From contig JAEZKA010000098.1 in the NCBI GenBank assembly GCA_023436225.1, positions 1 through 64,000 on the forward strand: DNA of 64,000 bases, in the 5' to 3' direction. A model generated the notes under the pieces. That model had not been told where the DNA came from, did no database searches, and was given only the letters and a program-made list of their open reading frames with translations. Made by a program: the position numbers and the translations under genes. This stretch comes from Bacillota bacterium. GTDB taxonomy: Bacteria > Bacillota > Clostridia > Lachnospirales > Lachnospiraceae. Shown piece after piece: positions 1 to 7,545 of the stretch (positions within the stretch are counted from its first letter, which is position 1; the number at the start of each line of letters is the position of its first letter).

Positions 1-167
1 AACCGGATCACACTTATTCCAGCTCAAAGAAGCAGCGTAAATTTTAAGTTTCAAAAACTTATAGATAAGAAATCAGTCTAAATTCTGTAGGCTTATTAAA
101 GTGCATCATTTTTAAGATAATGCTCGGTTTTATCTATAATAAATATAGAATTCCTAAAAAATAACCT

Positions 168-218
168 AAAAACGGAGCTGTCGCACTGGTGGTTGAATAA
201 CCGCTAGTGCGACAGCCC
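168..218 (-). terminator. Strong hairpin, likely minus-strand terminator
   Basis: A GC-rich stem pairs GGAGCTGTCGCACT with AGTGCGACAGCCCC around a short AT loop. Read on the minus strand the stem is followed by a run of five T (168-172). It lies beyond the hydF transcript's first hairpin, so it may be a back-up terminator or belong to a gene left of the window. The first 390 bases hold no credible gene. Confidence 0.6.
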
Positions 219-279
219 CTTAAATTAAAGATAACCTAACCGGTAGCCGTTACAATAGATTGTTTAAATAGGATGAAGC

Positions 280-332
280 AAAAAGGTTCTATCCTCAGGT
301 GTACGGATTACCGTATCTAAGGATAGAACCTT
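280..332 (-). terminator. Rho-independent terminator of the hydEGF operon
   Basis: A perfect 13-bp stem (AAGGTTCTATCCT at 283-295 with AGGATAGAACCTT at 320-332) carries an inner TACGG/CCGTA pairing. On the minus strand it runs into a T-tract. It is the first strong terminator downstream of hydF. Confidence 0.7.
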
Positions 333-389
333 ATTTAAAACTAGATCTCACTATTACTCTGTCTCTCCAGTCCGGTTCTCCCGGTTCGT

Positions 390-575
390 TCACTCATTGA
401 CATGGTTCTGTAGAAAGGCGCATTCAAACAAAATATATTCATCCACAAACTCCTTCTCTTTGCCGAACGTTATCCACTTCCTAAGGTGTAAATCCACAAC
501 TGTATCAAGACCGACCCGGTTATCGTATACCTAAAAGCTCTCCATATAGCTGTAGAACTCAGGATCTTTACTCAC
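390..575 (-). pseudogene. Short coding remnant after hydF with an in-frame stop
   Basis: A 62-codon reading frame begins at a GTG overlapping the end of hydF (GTG at 573-575, hydF stop at 572-574). It is interrupted by TAG at codon 15 (531-533) and ends in TGA at 390-392. The stretch after the TAG has a protein-like composition (for example LRKWITFGKEKEF and EYILFECAFLQNHV), unlike random intergenic DNA. I do not recognise the family. It could be a decayed gene once translationally coupled to hydF, or a chance frame. Only the reading frame and the stop are seen directly. Confidence 0.35.
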
Positions 576-1765
576 ACGATTGCAAGCTTATCCAAAATAT
601 TAGTCAGATAAGCGATGGTAACACCATAATTCGTCATGGGTACCTTCTGCAGCTTGGCCTGCTCAACACGGCTCATTACGTATTTACGATTGAACATACA
701 GGCACCGCATTGAATGATGAGATCATATTCCGTCAGATCCTTAGGAAAATCATTTCCGCTGACATTTACGATAGTTAGTCCTTCTCCGACCTTTCCTCGA
801 AGCATTCTTGGAAGCTTCTCTCTTCCGATATCCTCCTCCAGGGGAACATGGGTACAGGCTTCCGCAATAAGCACTTTGGATTTTTCGGTTAGGCTATCGA
901 GAGCTTGTGCACTCTCTACAAAATAGTCGATATCTCCCTTATGACTCGCAAAAAGCACGGAGAAGGATGTAAGCTTGCTCTCGACTGGCTTCTTCTCATA
1001 TACAAGCTTAAACACCTGGGAATCAGTAATTATCAGCTTGGGCGGCTTTACCATACTAGCCAAGGCTTCTTCATATTTATCAGCAGTACTGCTTAGGACG
1101 ATACACTTCTTATCCAACAGTTCCCTTAACGTCTGCACCTGAGGTAAGATCAAACGTCCCTTGGGTGCCTGAATATCCTGAGGCATTACAAGAAGTACCG
1201 TATCTCCCTCACCTACCAGATCGCCTAATATACTTTTCGCATCAAAGTCCTCCGGAATCTTGCGGATAATTTCTTCTCTGATTTTCTCAATGCCAAGCTT
1301 TGAGATAGCACTGATTTTAATTGGCTCCTCTTTCAACGCTTCCACTATTTTATTACGTATCCTATCGGTATTACTAATCTGGTCAATCTTATTAATGACC
1401 ATAATCACCGCAGCTTTATGTTCCTTAAAGGCCTTAGCCCACTCAAGCTCCTGGGCGATATCCTCTTCACTACATACAATCAGGGCTACATCGGTCTTCT
1501 CCATGGCGAGCTTCGTCTTCTCTACTCTCATCTGACCAAGATAACCGCTGTCATCAAATCCAGCCGTATCTATGAGTACACAAGGTCCAATTCCATAGAT
1601 TTCTATGGTCTTATAGACCGGGTCCGTGGTGGTTCCGGCAACATCGGATACCAGCGCGGTATTATGACCGGTAAGTGCATTAATCAAGGTTGATTTACCA
1701 CTGTTTCTTTTGCCGAAGATACCGATATGAAGCTGATTTGCTCTCGGTGTATTATTTAAACTCAT
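572..1765 (-). CDS. hydF: [FeFe]-hydrogenase H-cluster maturation GTPase HydF
   Basis: HydF is the GTPase and scaffold on which the 2Fe subcluster of [FeFe]-hydrogenase is assembled before transfer to the hydrogenase. The 397-residue protein has the full-length family layout. An N-terminal Era-like GTPase domain carries the P-loop GKRNSGKST (residues 18-26), DTAGF (66-70) and NKID. A dimerisation region follows. The C-terminal cluster domain has C304 in the ACTHVPLEED motif and C353/C356 in CGAC, matching the three cysteine ligands known for HydF. It is the last gene of a minus-strand hydE-hydG-hydF operon, 67 bp after hydG. No hydrogenase structural gene lies in the window, so the target must be elsewhere. 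Confidence 0.96.
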   Translation of the reverse strand: MSLNNTPRANQLHIGIFGKRNSGKSTLINALTGHNTALVSDVAGTTTDPVYKTIEIYGIGPCVLIDTAGFDDSGYLGQMRVEKTKLAMEKTDVALIVCSEEDIAQELEWAKAFKEHKAAVIMVINKIDQISNTDRIRNKIVEALKEEPIKISAISKLGIEKIREEIIRKIPEDFDAKSILGDLVGEGDTVLLVMPQDIQAPKGRLILPQVQTLRELLDKKCIVLSSTADKYEEALASMVKPPKLIITDSQVFKLVYEKKPVESKLTSFSVLFASHKGDIDYFVESAQALDSLTEKSKVLIAEACTHVPLEEDIGREKLPRMLRGKVGEGLTIVNVSGNDFPKDLTEYDLIIQCGACMFNRKYVMSRVEQAKLQKVPMTNYGVTIAYLTNILDKLAIV

Positions 1766-1832
1766 GCGCTCTTTCCTCTCTGCAGTTAACTGCGTAATGT
1801 ATGATATACGAGTGACTTGTTTCTAGAGACCA

Positions 1833-3251
1833 TTAGAATCGGAAATCCCTGCTTCCCTGTGCGATCTTGCTTAAGTTTGACTTTGCTATACCAAGTACCT
1901 TTTCATTCGGAATCTGGGTTAACTCGCGTTCAATTAATGCTTCACCCTTCACTCGTGTATCCTCAGAGGCATAATCCATCAGGTATTCCTTTAGTGTCAT
2001 AAGTGCATTGGGCTGACAGCAGTTCGCAATCTGACCGGACTTCACCAAGGTCATAAAGCGGTCTCCTGTTCTTCCTTCCCGATAACAGGCGGTACAGAAG
2101 CTGGGAATATGCCCAAGTGAAAGAAGCCAGTTCACAATCTCATCCAGGGTTCTGGTATCCTCCACATCGAACTGAGCTGAGCTCTCCTCCTCCGGTTCCT
2201 CAGCAGCATATCCACCGACACTGGTCTTAGAACCTCCACTAATCTGGGAGACACCGAGTTTTAATACTCTCTCTCTGCTCTTCTGGGATTCACGGGTGGA
2301 TACAATAATTCCAGTGTAGGGAACCGCAATTCTAAGGATTGCAACAATCTTTTCAAAGATCTCATCCGAGATAGCATCTTTAAAGCTGGAGGCATCAATG
2401 TCATCGGCCGGGCGGATTCGTGGTACACTGATTGTATGTGGTCCTACTCCCATCGCTGCTTCCAGATGCTCTGCATGCATCAGAATTCCTGCAAAATCAT
2501 ATCGATACATATTAAGACCGTATAGAACACCGAGGCCTACATCATCAATTCCGCCTTCCATAGCACGATCCATGGCCTCTGTGTGATAAGCATAATTATG
2601 CTTTGGGCCGGTTGGGTGAAGCTTCTCATAATTTTCCTTGTGATAGGTCTCCTGGAACAGGATATAGGTTCCGATTCCTGCTTCCTTCAGCTTACGGTAA
2701 TTCTCCACTGTTGTTGCAGCAATATTTACATTCACCCTACGGATCTCTCCGTTCTTATGCTTGATGGAGTAAATTGTATTTATACTTTCAAGAATATATT
2801 CAATCGGATTATTTACCGGATCCTCACCAGCCTCTAATGCTAAACGCTTATGACCCATATCCTGCAGAGCAATTACCTCTCTACGGATCTCTTCCTGCGT
2901 CAGCTTCTTGCGTGGTATGTGCTTGTTGACATAGTGATAAGGGCAGTAAACACAACCATTGACACAATAATTAGAGAGGTAAAGAGGGGCGAACATAACG
3001 ATACGGTTACCATAAAATCGCTGTTTAATCTTTACCGCCAGCTCAAACATCCTCTGGATTTGATCCTCCTGCTCACATTCCAAAAGTACAGAGGCTTCAC
3101 GATGGGTGATACCCTTGAGGTTCTCAGCCTTAGCCAGAATCTCATCGATCAATTCTCTGTTATTCTTATTCGCTTTGGCATATTCTAATGTATCAAGAAT
3201 CTCCTCATGATTAATAAATTCCTCCGCCTTCTTACTTCTTACATCATACAT
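1833..3251 (-). CDS. hydG: [FeFe]-hydrogenase maturation radical SAM enzyme HydG (tyrosine lyase)
   Basis: HydG cleaves tyrosine to p-cresol, CO and cyanide and builds the Fe(CO)2(CN) synthon of the H-cluster. The 472-residue protein carries the radical SAM motif CVNGCVYC (C96, C100, C103). Near the C-terminus is the second cluster motif CTACYREGRTGDRF followed by paired cysteines (ANCC), the CX2CX22C signature that separates HydG from ThiH. The ATG is preceded by AAAAGGAG at good spacing. About 140 bp of repeat-rich DNA separates it from hydE upstream. All expected catalytic cysteines are present. Confidence 0.96.
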   Translation of the reverse strand: MYDVRSKKAEEFINHEEILDTLEYAKANKNNRELIDEILAKAENLKGITHREASVLLECEQEDQIQRMFELAVKIKQRFYGNRIVMFAPLYLSNYCVNGCVYCPYHYVNKHIPRKKLTQEEIRREVIALQDMGHKRLALEAGEDPVNNPIEYILESINTIYSIKHKNGEIRRVNVNIAATTVENYRKLKEAGIGTYILFQETYHKENYEKLHPTGPKHNYAYHTEAMDRAMEGGIDDVGLGVLYGLNMYRYDFAGILMHAEHLEAAMGVGPHTISVPRIRPADDIDASSFKDAISDEIFEKIVAILRIAVPYTGIIVSTRESQKSRERVLKLGVSQISGGSKTSVGGYAAEEPEEESSAQFDVEDTRTLDEIVNWLLSLGHIPSFCTACYREGRTGDRFMTLVKSGQIANCCQPNALMTLKEYLMDYASEDTRVKGEALIERELTQIPNEKVLGIAKSNLSKIAQGSRDFRF

Positions 3252-3305
3252 TGTTCATTCTCCTTTTCATTATATAATGAATATAAATCATATTCATTAT
3301 CTTCA

Positions 3306-3352
3306 GCTCCGATCGCATACTCACAAGCAAGCTTGTGGTATGTTCACTACGC
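3306..3352. repeat. REP-like palindromic repeat, copy 1 (hydE-hydG spacer)
   Basis: A hairpin-forming unit with stem CACAAGC/GCTTGTG lies between conserved flanks CGATCGCATA and CACTACGC. Copy 2 at 3393-3436 has the same flanks, but its stem is TGCAAGC/GCTTGCA. The arms therefore changed together, which supports selection on the fold. A third copy lies at 60654-60718. Confidence 0.7.
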
Positions 3353-3361
3353 GATTATTAT

Positions 3362-3386
3362 GTCATGAACAGAATCAGTTCATGAC
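3362..3386. repeat. Companion hairpin between REP-like copies
   Basis: A perfect 9-bp inverted repeat, GTCATGAAC and GTTCATGAC, encloses a 7-nt loop. A similar ATGAAC/GTTCAT hairpin follows the REP-like copy after dpaL (60727-60749), so the two hairpins appear to form one composite repeat. Confidence 0.6.
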
Positions 3387-3392
3387 CTTCTG

Positions 3393-3436
3393 CTACGATC
3401 GCATATTGCAAGCAAGCTTGCATATGCTCACTACGC
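3393..3436. repeat. REP-like palindromic repeat, copy 2, overlapping the hydE 3' end
   Basis: This copy has flanks CTACGATCGCATA and GCTCACTACGC around the stem TTGCAAGC/GCTTGCAT. It lies inside the hydE reading frame and encodes roughly its last 15 residues plus the TAG stop (see hydE). Confidence 0.7.
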
Positions 3437-4484
3437 TTTCATTATAATCACCACGATCAACAGTTAATTCATAGCCTATCTTCTTCATCCTACGGTCCAG
3501 GCAGAAGCGGCACTCCGCAGCCTCATCTCCGGTACAGATTTTATTATCATATAGCTCATAATTCTTACGGACAGAGGTTGGTGACAGGTTTGGCATTACT
3601 ACATTGGCTCCAGACAGAATTCCCTCTTCTCTTCCATTCGGATGTATCGTCCCAAGGGCGGTAGTAGAAGGAATGAGAGTATTTGGTAGCATCAATCGTA
3701 GGATACTGATCAGTGTTAATGTCAACTCCATGGATCCCTTCGCTTCATTTGCAAAGGGTGTCTCATGGTGAGGCAGGAAGGGTCCGATGCCCACCATCTG
3801 AGGGGATAGCTCCTTTAGAAATAATAAATCCTCAACGATATGCTCCGTTGTCTGGTAAGGGGTGCCCACCATAAAACCAGCTCCCACCTGAAACCCGATT
3901 TTTTTCAAGTCATAGAGACATTGCTTCCGGTTCTTGAGCGTAAGGTTCATCGGGTGTAGCTTACTGTAATGCTCCTCGTTGGCAGTCTCATGACGAAGGA
4001 GATAGCGGTCAGCTCCAGCCTCGTAGAACCGAAGGTAGCTTTCATAGCTCTTCTCGCCTACCGAGAGGGTTAGAGCGCAATCAGAAAAGTTCCCCTTAAT
4101 CATTCGGATGATTGCCACCATATCCTCATCGGAAAAGCTTCCATCCTCGCCGCCCTGTAATACAAAGGTCCGAAAACCCAAATCATACCCTTCCTTACAA
4201 CAAGAAAGAATCTGCTCGTTCGTAAGGCGATATCTTGCGACATTTCGGTTACTCCTTCGGATACCGCAGTAATAACAGTCGTTCTTACAATAATTCGTAA
4301 ATTCGATTAAACCTCTGGTATAGATTCGGTTACCAAAATACTTGGTCGCAACAGCTCTTCCTCTCTCTCGAAGATACTCCCTGTCTTTTACACCCATCTC
4401 TTCTAGCAATACATGAAACTCTTCTTTCGTAAGTATCTTCTGCTCTTCTAATTGATCAATTAATTTTCTAATATCAGCCATAAT
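3393..4484 (-). CDS. hydE: [FeFe]-hydrogenase maturation radical SAM enzyme HydE
   Basis: HydE is the radical SAM enzyme that acts between HydG and HydF in building the H-cluster 2Fe unit. The motif CKNDCYYC gives C65, C69 and C72 from the chosen start. The family's barrel segments follow, including LQGGEDG and the GFMVGTPYQTTEHI region. I start it at the ATG at 4484 (MADIRKLIDQ), preceded by GGGGAAG, because the only upstream in-frame candidate is a TTG without a ribosome site. The C-terminal tail, ending KLACNMRS, is translated from a REP-like repeat and is unlikely to be ancestral. First gene of hydEGF. Confidence 0.94.
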   Translation of the reverse strand: MMADIRKLIDQLEEQKILTKEEFHVLLEEMGVKDREYLRERGRAVATKYFGNRIYTRGLIEFTNYCKNDCYYCGIRRSNRNVARYRLTNEQILSCCKEGYDLGFRTFVLQGGEDGSFSDEDMVAIIRMIKGNFSDCALTLSVGEKSYESYLRFYEAGADRYLLRHETANEEHYSKLHPMNLTLKNRKQCLYDLKKIGFQVGAGFMVGTPYQTTEHIVEDLLFLKELSPQMVGIGPFLPHHETPFANEAKGSMELTLTLISILRLMLPNTLIPSTTALGTIHPNGREEGILSGANVVMPNLSPTSVRKNYELYDNKICTGDEAAECRFCLDRRMKKIGYELTVDRGDYNESVVSICKLACNMRS

Positions 4485-4579
4485 CTTCCCCGTTTCTATC
4501 CTTCTTCTCAGGTTATTTAGAAATGATTGTCTACCCAAGCTGAAAGAGTTGTTATCAACTTAAAAATGAATCGTGAAAT

Positions 4580-4609
4580 AAAAAAACCCTACGCCTAATA
4601 GGCGTAAGG
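4580..4609 (-). terminator. Terminator of the hydE-upstream RNA
   Basis: On the minus strand the stem CCTTACGCCTA/TAGGCGTAGGG is followed by seven T. It sits between a strong promoter and hydE, as expected for an attenuator or for the end of a small RNA. Confidence 0.85.
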
Positions 4610-4764
4610 ATAGTACAATTCCAATAAATGCAGCTGTTAGGGTCCAACCGCCTCAGCTTAAGCTTCTGCTTCGGATTGAAATCAGCATACCAGTTATGGC
4701 TCTCTATTCTTCGCCTTTCACGCGGGCGTACCCTAGTGGTCAGAACGATTTATTTGTTATTTAT
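4580..4764 (-). ncRNA. Structured ~185-nt RNA upstream of hydE (riboswitch-like leader or 6S-like RNA)
   Basis: A minus-strand transcript unit is bounded by a near-consensus promoter (4771-4799) and a rho-independent terminator (4580-4609). The 5' and 3' halves pair: AATAAAT with ATTTATT, CTG with CAG and TAGGGT with ACCCTA, so the ends close a long interrupted hairpin. Inner helices include CATA/TATG and an AGCTTAAGCT palindrome. hydE begins about 95 nt past the terminator with no convincing promoter between. It could be an attenuating leader of hydEGF or an independent RNA; the length and end-to-end pairing resemble 6S RNA. The class was not recognised. Confidence 0.55.
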
Positions 4765-4770
4765 TTAACA

Positions 4771-4799
4771 ATTATATAACAGAAGTTATCCTTTGTAAA
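4771..4799 (-). promoter_or_regulatory. Sigma-A promoter for the RNA/hydEGF
   Basis: Minus-strand TTTACA (4794-4799), a 17-bp spacer and a perfect TATAAT (4771-4776). The start site would be near 4764. Confidence 0.8.
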
Positions 4800-4849
4800 T
4801 AGGTTGAATGTAATTTCTCTCAAAAGTGCTCCAGTAGTTCGCACATGTA

Positions 4850-5365
4850 TTAATTATTTTGTCTTTTCCTTCTAACTGCACGACAATCGGAGCACACCAC
4901 CCACTTTCCTTCCTCCTTTAGCATAACATTCTGCCAATGGAAGCTGTTTTCTTCTATCTCCGAAAAAATCCATTTCATTGTACCATGTTCTTTTTCTGTC
5001 AATACAATTTTATCTACTTCCTTTACTGCTTCAAGTCTTGTACTTTCTCCATAACAGCAATAGTAAATTTCCCAATTGCCAGTTGTCGGATTATATGTTC
5101 TGATCGTCGTACCGTATTCTGCATCTGGTATCTCTAATTTCTTACGTTCTTCCCTAGATGGACAGATAAACAGATCCTGTATTCCCATACCATCGATAAT
5201 TCTTGAGAAAATCCATTCACCCTTTACAAGTCTTTCATTCTTGGTTCCCATTGAATCTCTCCACTCAAAATCCCATTCGCCAATCAAAAGACCAAAGTAG
5301 TCCTTTTCCACAGGTATCTTATGATTTCTTTGTTCACTTACCAATGCTTTCATGAATTCATTCAT
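4850..5365 (-). CDS. DUF1579-like conserved protein
   Basis: A 171-residue soluble protein without signal peptide or membrane segment. The features LIGEWDFEW near residue 30, alternating hydrophobic strands and GNWEIYYCCYGE resemble the DUF1579/lipocalin-like beta-barrel proteins that start with a 'GxW' strand. The C-terminus has CSDCRAVRRK. Function is unknown. It is divergent from the LysR-type regulator at 5484 with 118 bp between, the usual arrangement of a LysR target, so control by that regulator is inferred. Its ATG at 5365 follows AAGGAG. Confidence 0.7.
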   Translation of the reverse strand: MNEFMKALVSEQRNHKIPVEKDYFGLLIGEWDFEWRDSMGTKNERLVKGEWIFSRIIDGMGIQDLFICPSREERKKLEIPDAEYGTTIRTYNPTTGNWEIYYCCYGESTRLEAVKEVDKIVLTEKEHGTMKWIFSEIEENSFHWQNVMLKEEGKWVVCSDCRAVRRKRQNN

Positions 5366-5483
5366 CTTATCAGCTCCTTTTCTTGCTCGTTCTATAATAA
5401 TATGATACCATTAGGTTAACTATCAGTACAATTAATCATTATCATTATTATAATAACATTTCATTATCGTAAGGAGTTTAAAC

Positions 5484-6368
5484 ATGGATTTTAAACAATT
5501 ACAATCATTTTATGTCTTGAGTAACGAGCTCAATTTCACCAGGGCGGCGAGCAAGTTGGGATATACCCAATCCTGTATCACACTGCATATCAAGAAATTA
5601 GAAGATGAATTAGGAATTCCCCTTTTTGATAGAATTGGTAAGAAAGTTACTATTACCGAAGCAGGTAACAGGCTTTTACCCACTGTCTGTCAACTTTTAA
5701 AAATCTCACAGGATTTACAGGATTTTTCAAATGAAACCACCGGTAAAACCGGAACCATTCGAATTGGTATCTGCGACTCTCTTTGCATCGAAAAAATGCC
5801 CGCCATCATCAAAGCCTTTAGTAAGGAATATCCAGATGTGGATATTTATTTAAGAATACTAAAATGTTCTGAGTTTTTAAATGAATTACGTGACAATAAA
5901 ATTGACCTCGCTTATACCATCGGATATTTAAACAAAATTCCAGAAATCGAATACACTGCAGAAGTATTAGAACCAATCCTTGTTCTTGCTTCTCCTAATC
6001 ATCGACTTGTATCTAAGGAAAAGCTTACTCCAAAGGATTTTGACGGTATCCCATTAATTATGGCAGAACCGGCAGCTTATTACCGTCGAAATTTTATAAA
6101 TGATTTGGAACGGAACGGCATCAATCCAAAAATCATTCTCGAAACGGAAAGTTTACAGGCTATAAAAAATCTTACCTGCAGCGGACTTGGGGTATGTATC
6201 CTTCCCAAAACCGCTGCGGATGCAGAAATAAATGCTGGAAAATTGGTTCCGCTTGATTATAAATGTGACTATGACATCAAATCTCAGATCATCTGGCACC
6301 GTGATAAATGGCTGTCCTTTATTATCAAAGAATTTATTCGAATTGCTAAGGAGGTTATAGAAAATTAA
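5484..6368 (+). CDS. LysR-family transcriptional regulator
   Basis: A 294-residue LysR-type regulator. The N-terminal winged helix-turn-helix spans residues 1-60 (LNFTRAASKLGYTQSCITLH, then LEDELGIPLFDRIGKKVTIT). A periplasmic-binding-protein-like effector domain follows from about residue 90. The effector is not predictable. It reads away from the DUF1579-like gene and lies upstream of the esterase at 6638, which has its own promoter. TAAGGAG precedes the ATG. Confidence 0.92.
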   Translation: MDFKQLQSFYVLSNELNFTRAASKLGYTQSCITLHIKKLEDELGIPLFDRIGKKVTITEAGNRLLPTVCQLLKISQDLQDFSNETTGKTGTIRIGICDSLCIEKMPAIIKAFSKEYPDVDIYLRILKCSEFLNELRDNKIDLAYTIGYLNKIPEIEYTAEVLEPILVLASPNHRLVSKEKLTPKDFDGIPLIMAEPAAYYRRNFINDLERNGINPKIILETESLQAIKNLTCSGLGVCILPKTAADAEINAGKLVPLDYKCDYDIKSQIIWHRDKWLSFIIKEFIRIAKEVIEN

Positions 6369-6478
6369 ATACACTACAACTATTTGAATAAATAACACAC
6401 GCTAATCCATAATAAATTAACCTCCCCCTAGAGATATCAAACAGTCTGACTTCGCAGGCTAGTGTACACATTGTCATA

Positions 6479-6507
6479 TTGACAGATTTACCCTTATTGT
6501 ATATTAT
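6479..6507 (+). promoter_or_regulatory. Sigma-A promoter upstream of the esterase
   Basis: TTGACA (6479-6484), a 17-bp spacer and TATTAT (6502-6507). It predicts a leader of about 125 nt before the esterase ATG. Confidence 0.7.
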
Positions 6508-6637
6508 TGCCTTATCAGAATTTTGGGAAGAAATGGATTTAATGCTTAACAGAAGTTCTGATCGGAAGTAGTGATGTGGTATACTGCAAAAATTTGCAGC
6601 CATCCTGGCCGAAGATAAAAATAGGAGGATAATATCA

Positions 6638-7501
6638 ATGGAATTAAAAGATGTAAAACTTTGGGAAAAAAATATTCCCGATGCCGACTTAGTTTCTTCT
6701 AGTGGGGACCCGAATAACGAAGGGTTACCCACTCTGACACCTTATTTATTAGAAGGAGAGAAACTCCGCCCAGCAATTATTGTCTGTCCGGGCGGATCAT
6801 TTCAGTTTAGGGCGTCTATTGAAGGAGAACCAATTGCAAAATGGCTAAATCAAATAGGAATAAATGCTTTTGTTTTAAATTATCGGGTTGCTCCTTATAC
6901 TCCATTTACTTCAACTAAAGATGCAGTACGAGCGGTTAGGTATATTCGTTATCATGCCCTGGAATTTAATATTGATCCGGAACGCATCGGCATGATAGGA
7001 TTTTCAGCTGGTGGTTATCTCACCTCTTTTATAGGAACTCATTATGATAATGGAATTATAGAGCCGGAAAGTCGAGATGCGCAAATCATGTCTATGCTGT
7101 TGGGAGAACCAGATATTAACGATCCGATTGATCAAACAAGCTCTAAACTTAATGCGATCATTTTATGTTATGGTGAGACATCCCCCTTTTCTATGGAAAA
7201 ATTGCCGCCAGCTTCTCTATTAACAAAAGATATTACAGTGGATGAAATGATAGACTTTACTTCAAATCATAAACATATTACTGTGAAAACACCACCGACC
7301 TTTCTATGGGTTACATCGACCGACCACTGGAATTTTCAGCGCCAAAACTTACTTTTTGCTCAAGCTCTAAAAGAGCTAAATCTACCATTTGAATTACATA
7401 TATTCTCCAAAGGTCCCCATGGTTTAGGATTAGGCGAGGATGAACCTACAGTAGCAATCTGGCCAAAACTTTGTGAAAATTGGCTTAAGGAATTATTTTA
7501 G
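6638..7501 (+). CDS. Alpha/beta hydrolase, acetyl-xylan-esterase/lipase-like
   Basis: A cytoplasmic 287-residue esterase of the alpha/beta-hydrolase fold (BD-FAE/Aes-like). PGGSFQFRA near residue 51 takes the place of the HGGG oxyanion motif. The nucleophile is S123 in GFSAGG, with likely acid D229 (TSTDHWN) and base H261 (KGPHGLGLG). No signal peptide is present, so its substrate is probably an imported small ester such as an acetylated sugar. AGGAGG precedes the ATG. It is a single gene converging on the downstream minus-strand operon. Confidence 0.85.
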   Translation: MELKDVKLWEKNIPDADLVSSSGDPNNEGLPTLTPYLLEGEKLRPAIIVCPGGSFQFRASIEGEPIAKWLNQIGINAFVLNYRVAPYTPFTSTKDAVRAVRYIRYHALEFNIDPERIGMIGFSAGGYLTSFIGTHYDNGIIEPESRDAQIMSMLLGEPDINDPIDQTSSKLNAIILCYGETSPFSMEKLPPASLLTKDITVDEMIDFTSNHKHITVKTPPTFLWVTSTDHWNFQRQNLLFAQALKELNLPFELHIFSKGPHGLGLGEDEPTVAIWPKLCENWLKELF

Positions 7502-7545
7502 GGGATCATATCAAGATACTGGGCTAAAGGGGTGTTTTACGTAGC

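Noticed and set aside
4580..4764. T-box, SAM, cobalamin, FMN or c-di-GMP leader for hydEGF
   Set aside because: None of the hallmark sequences of these classes (for example the T-box GGUGGNACCGCG) is present.
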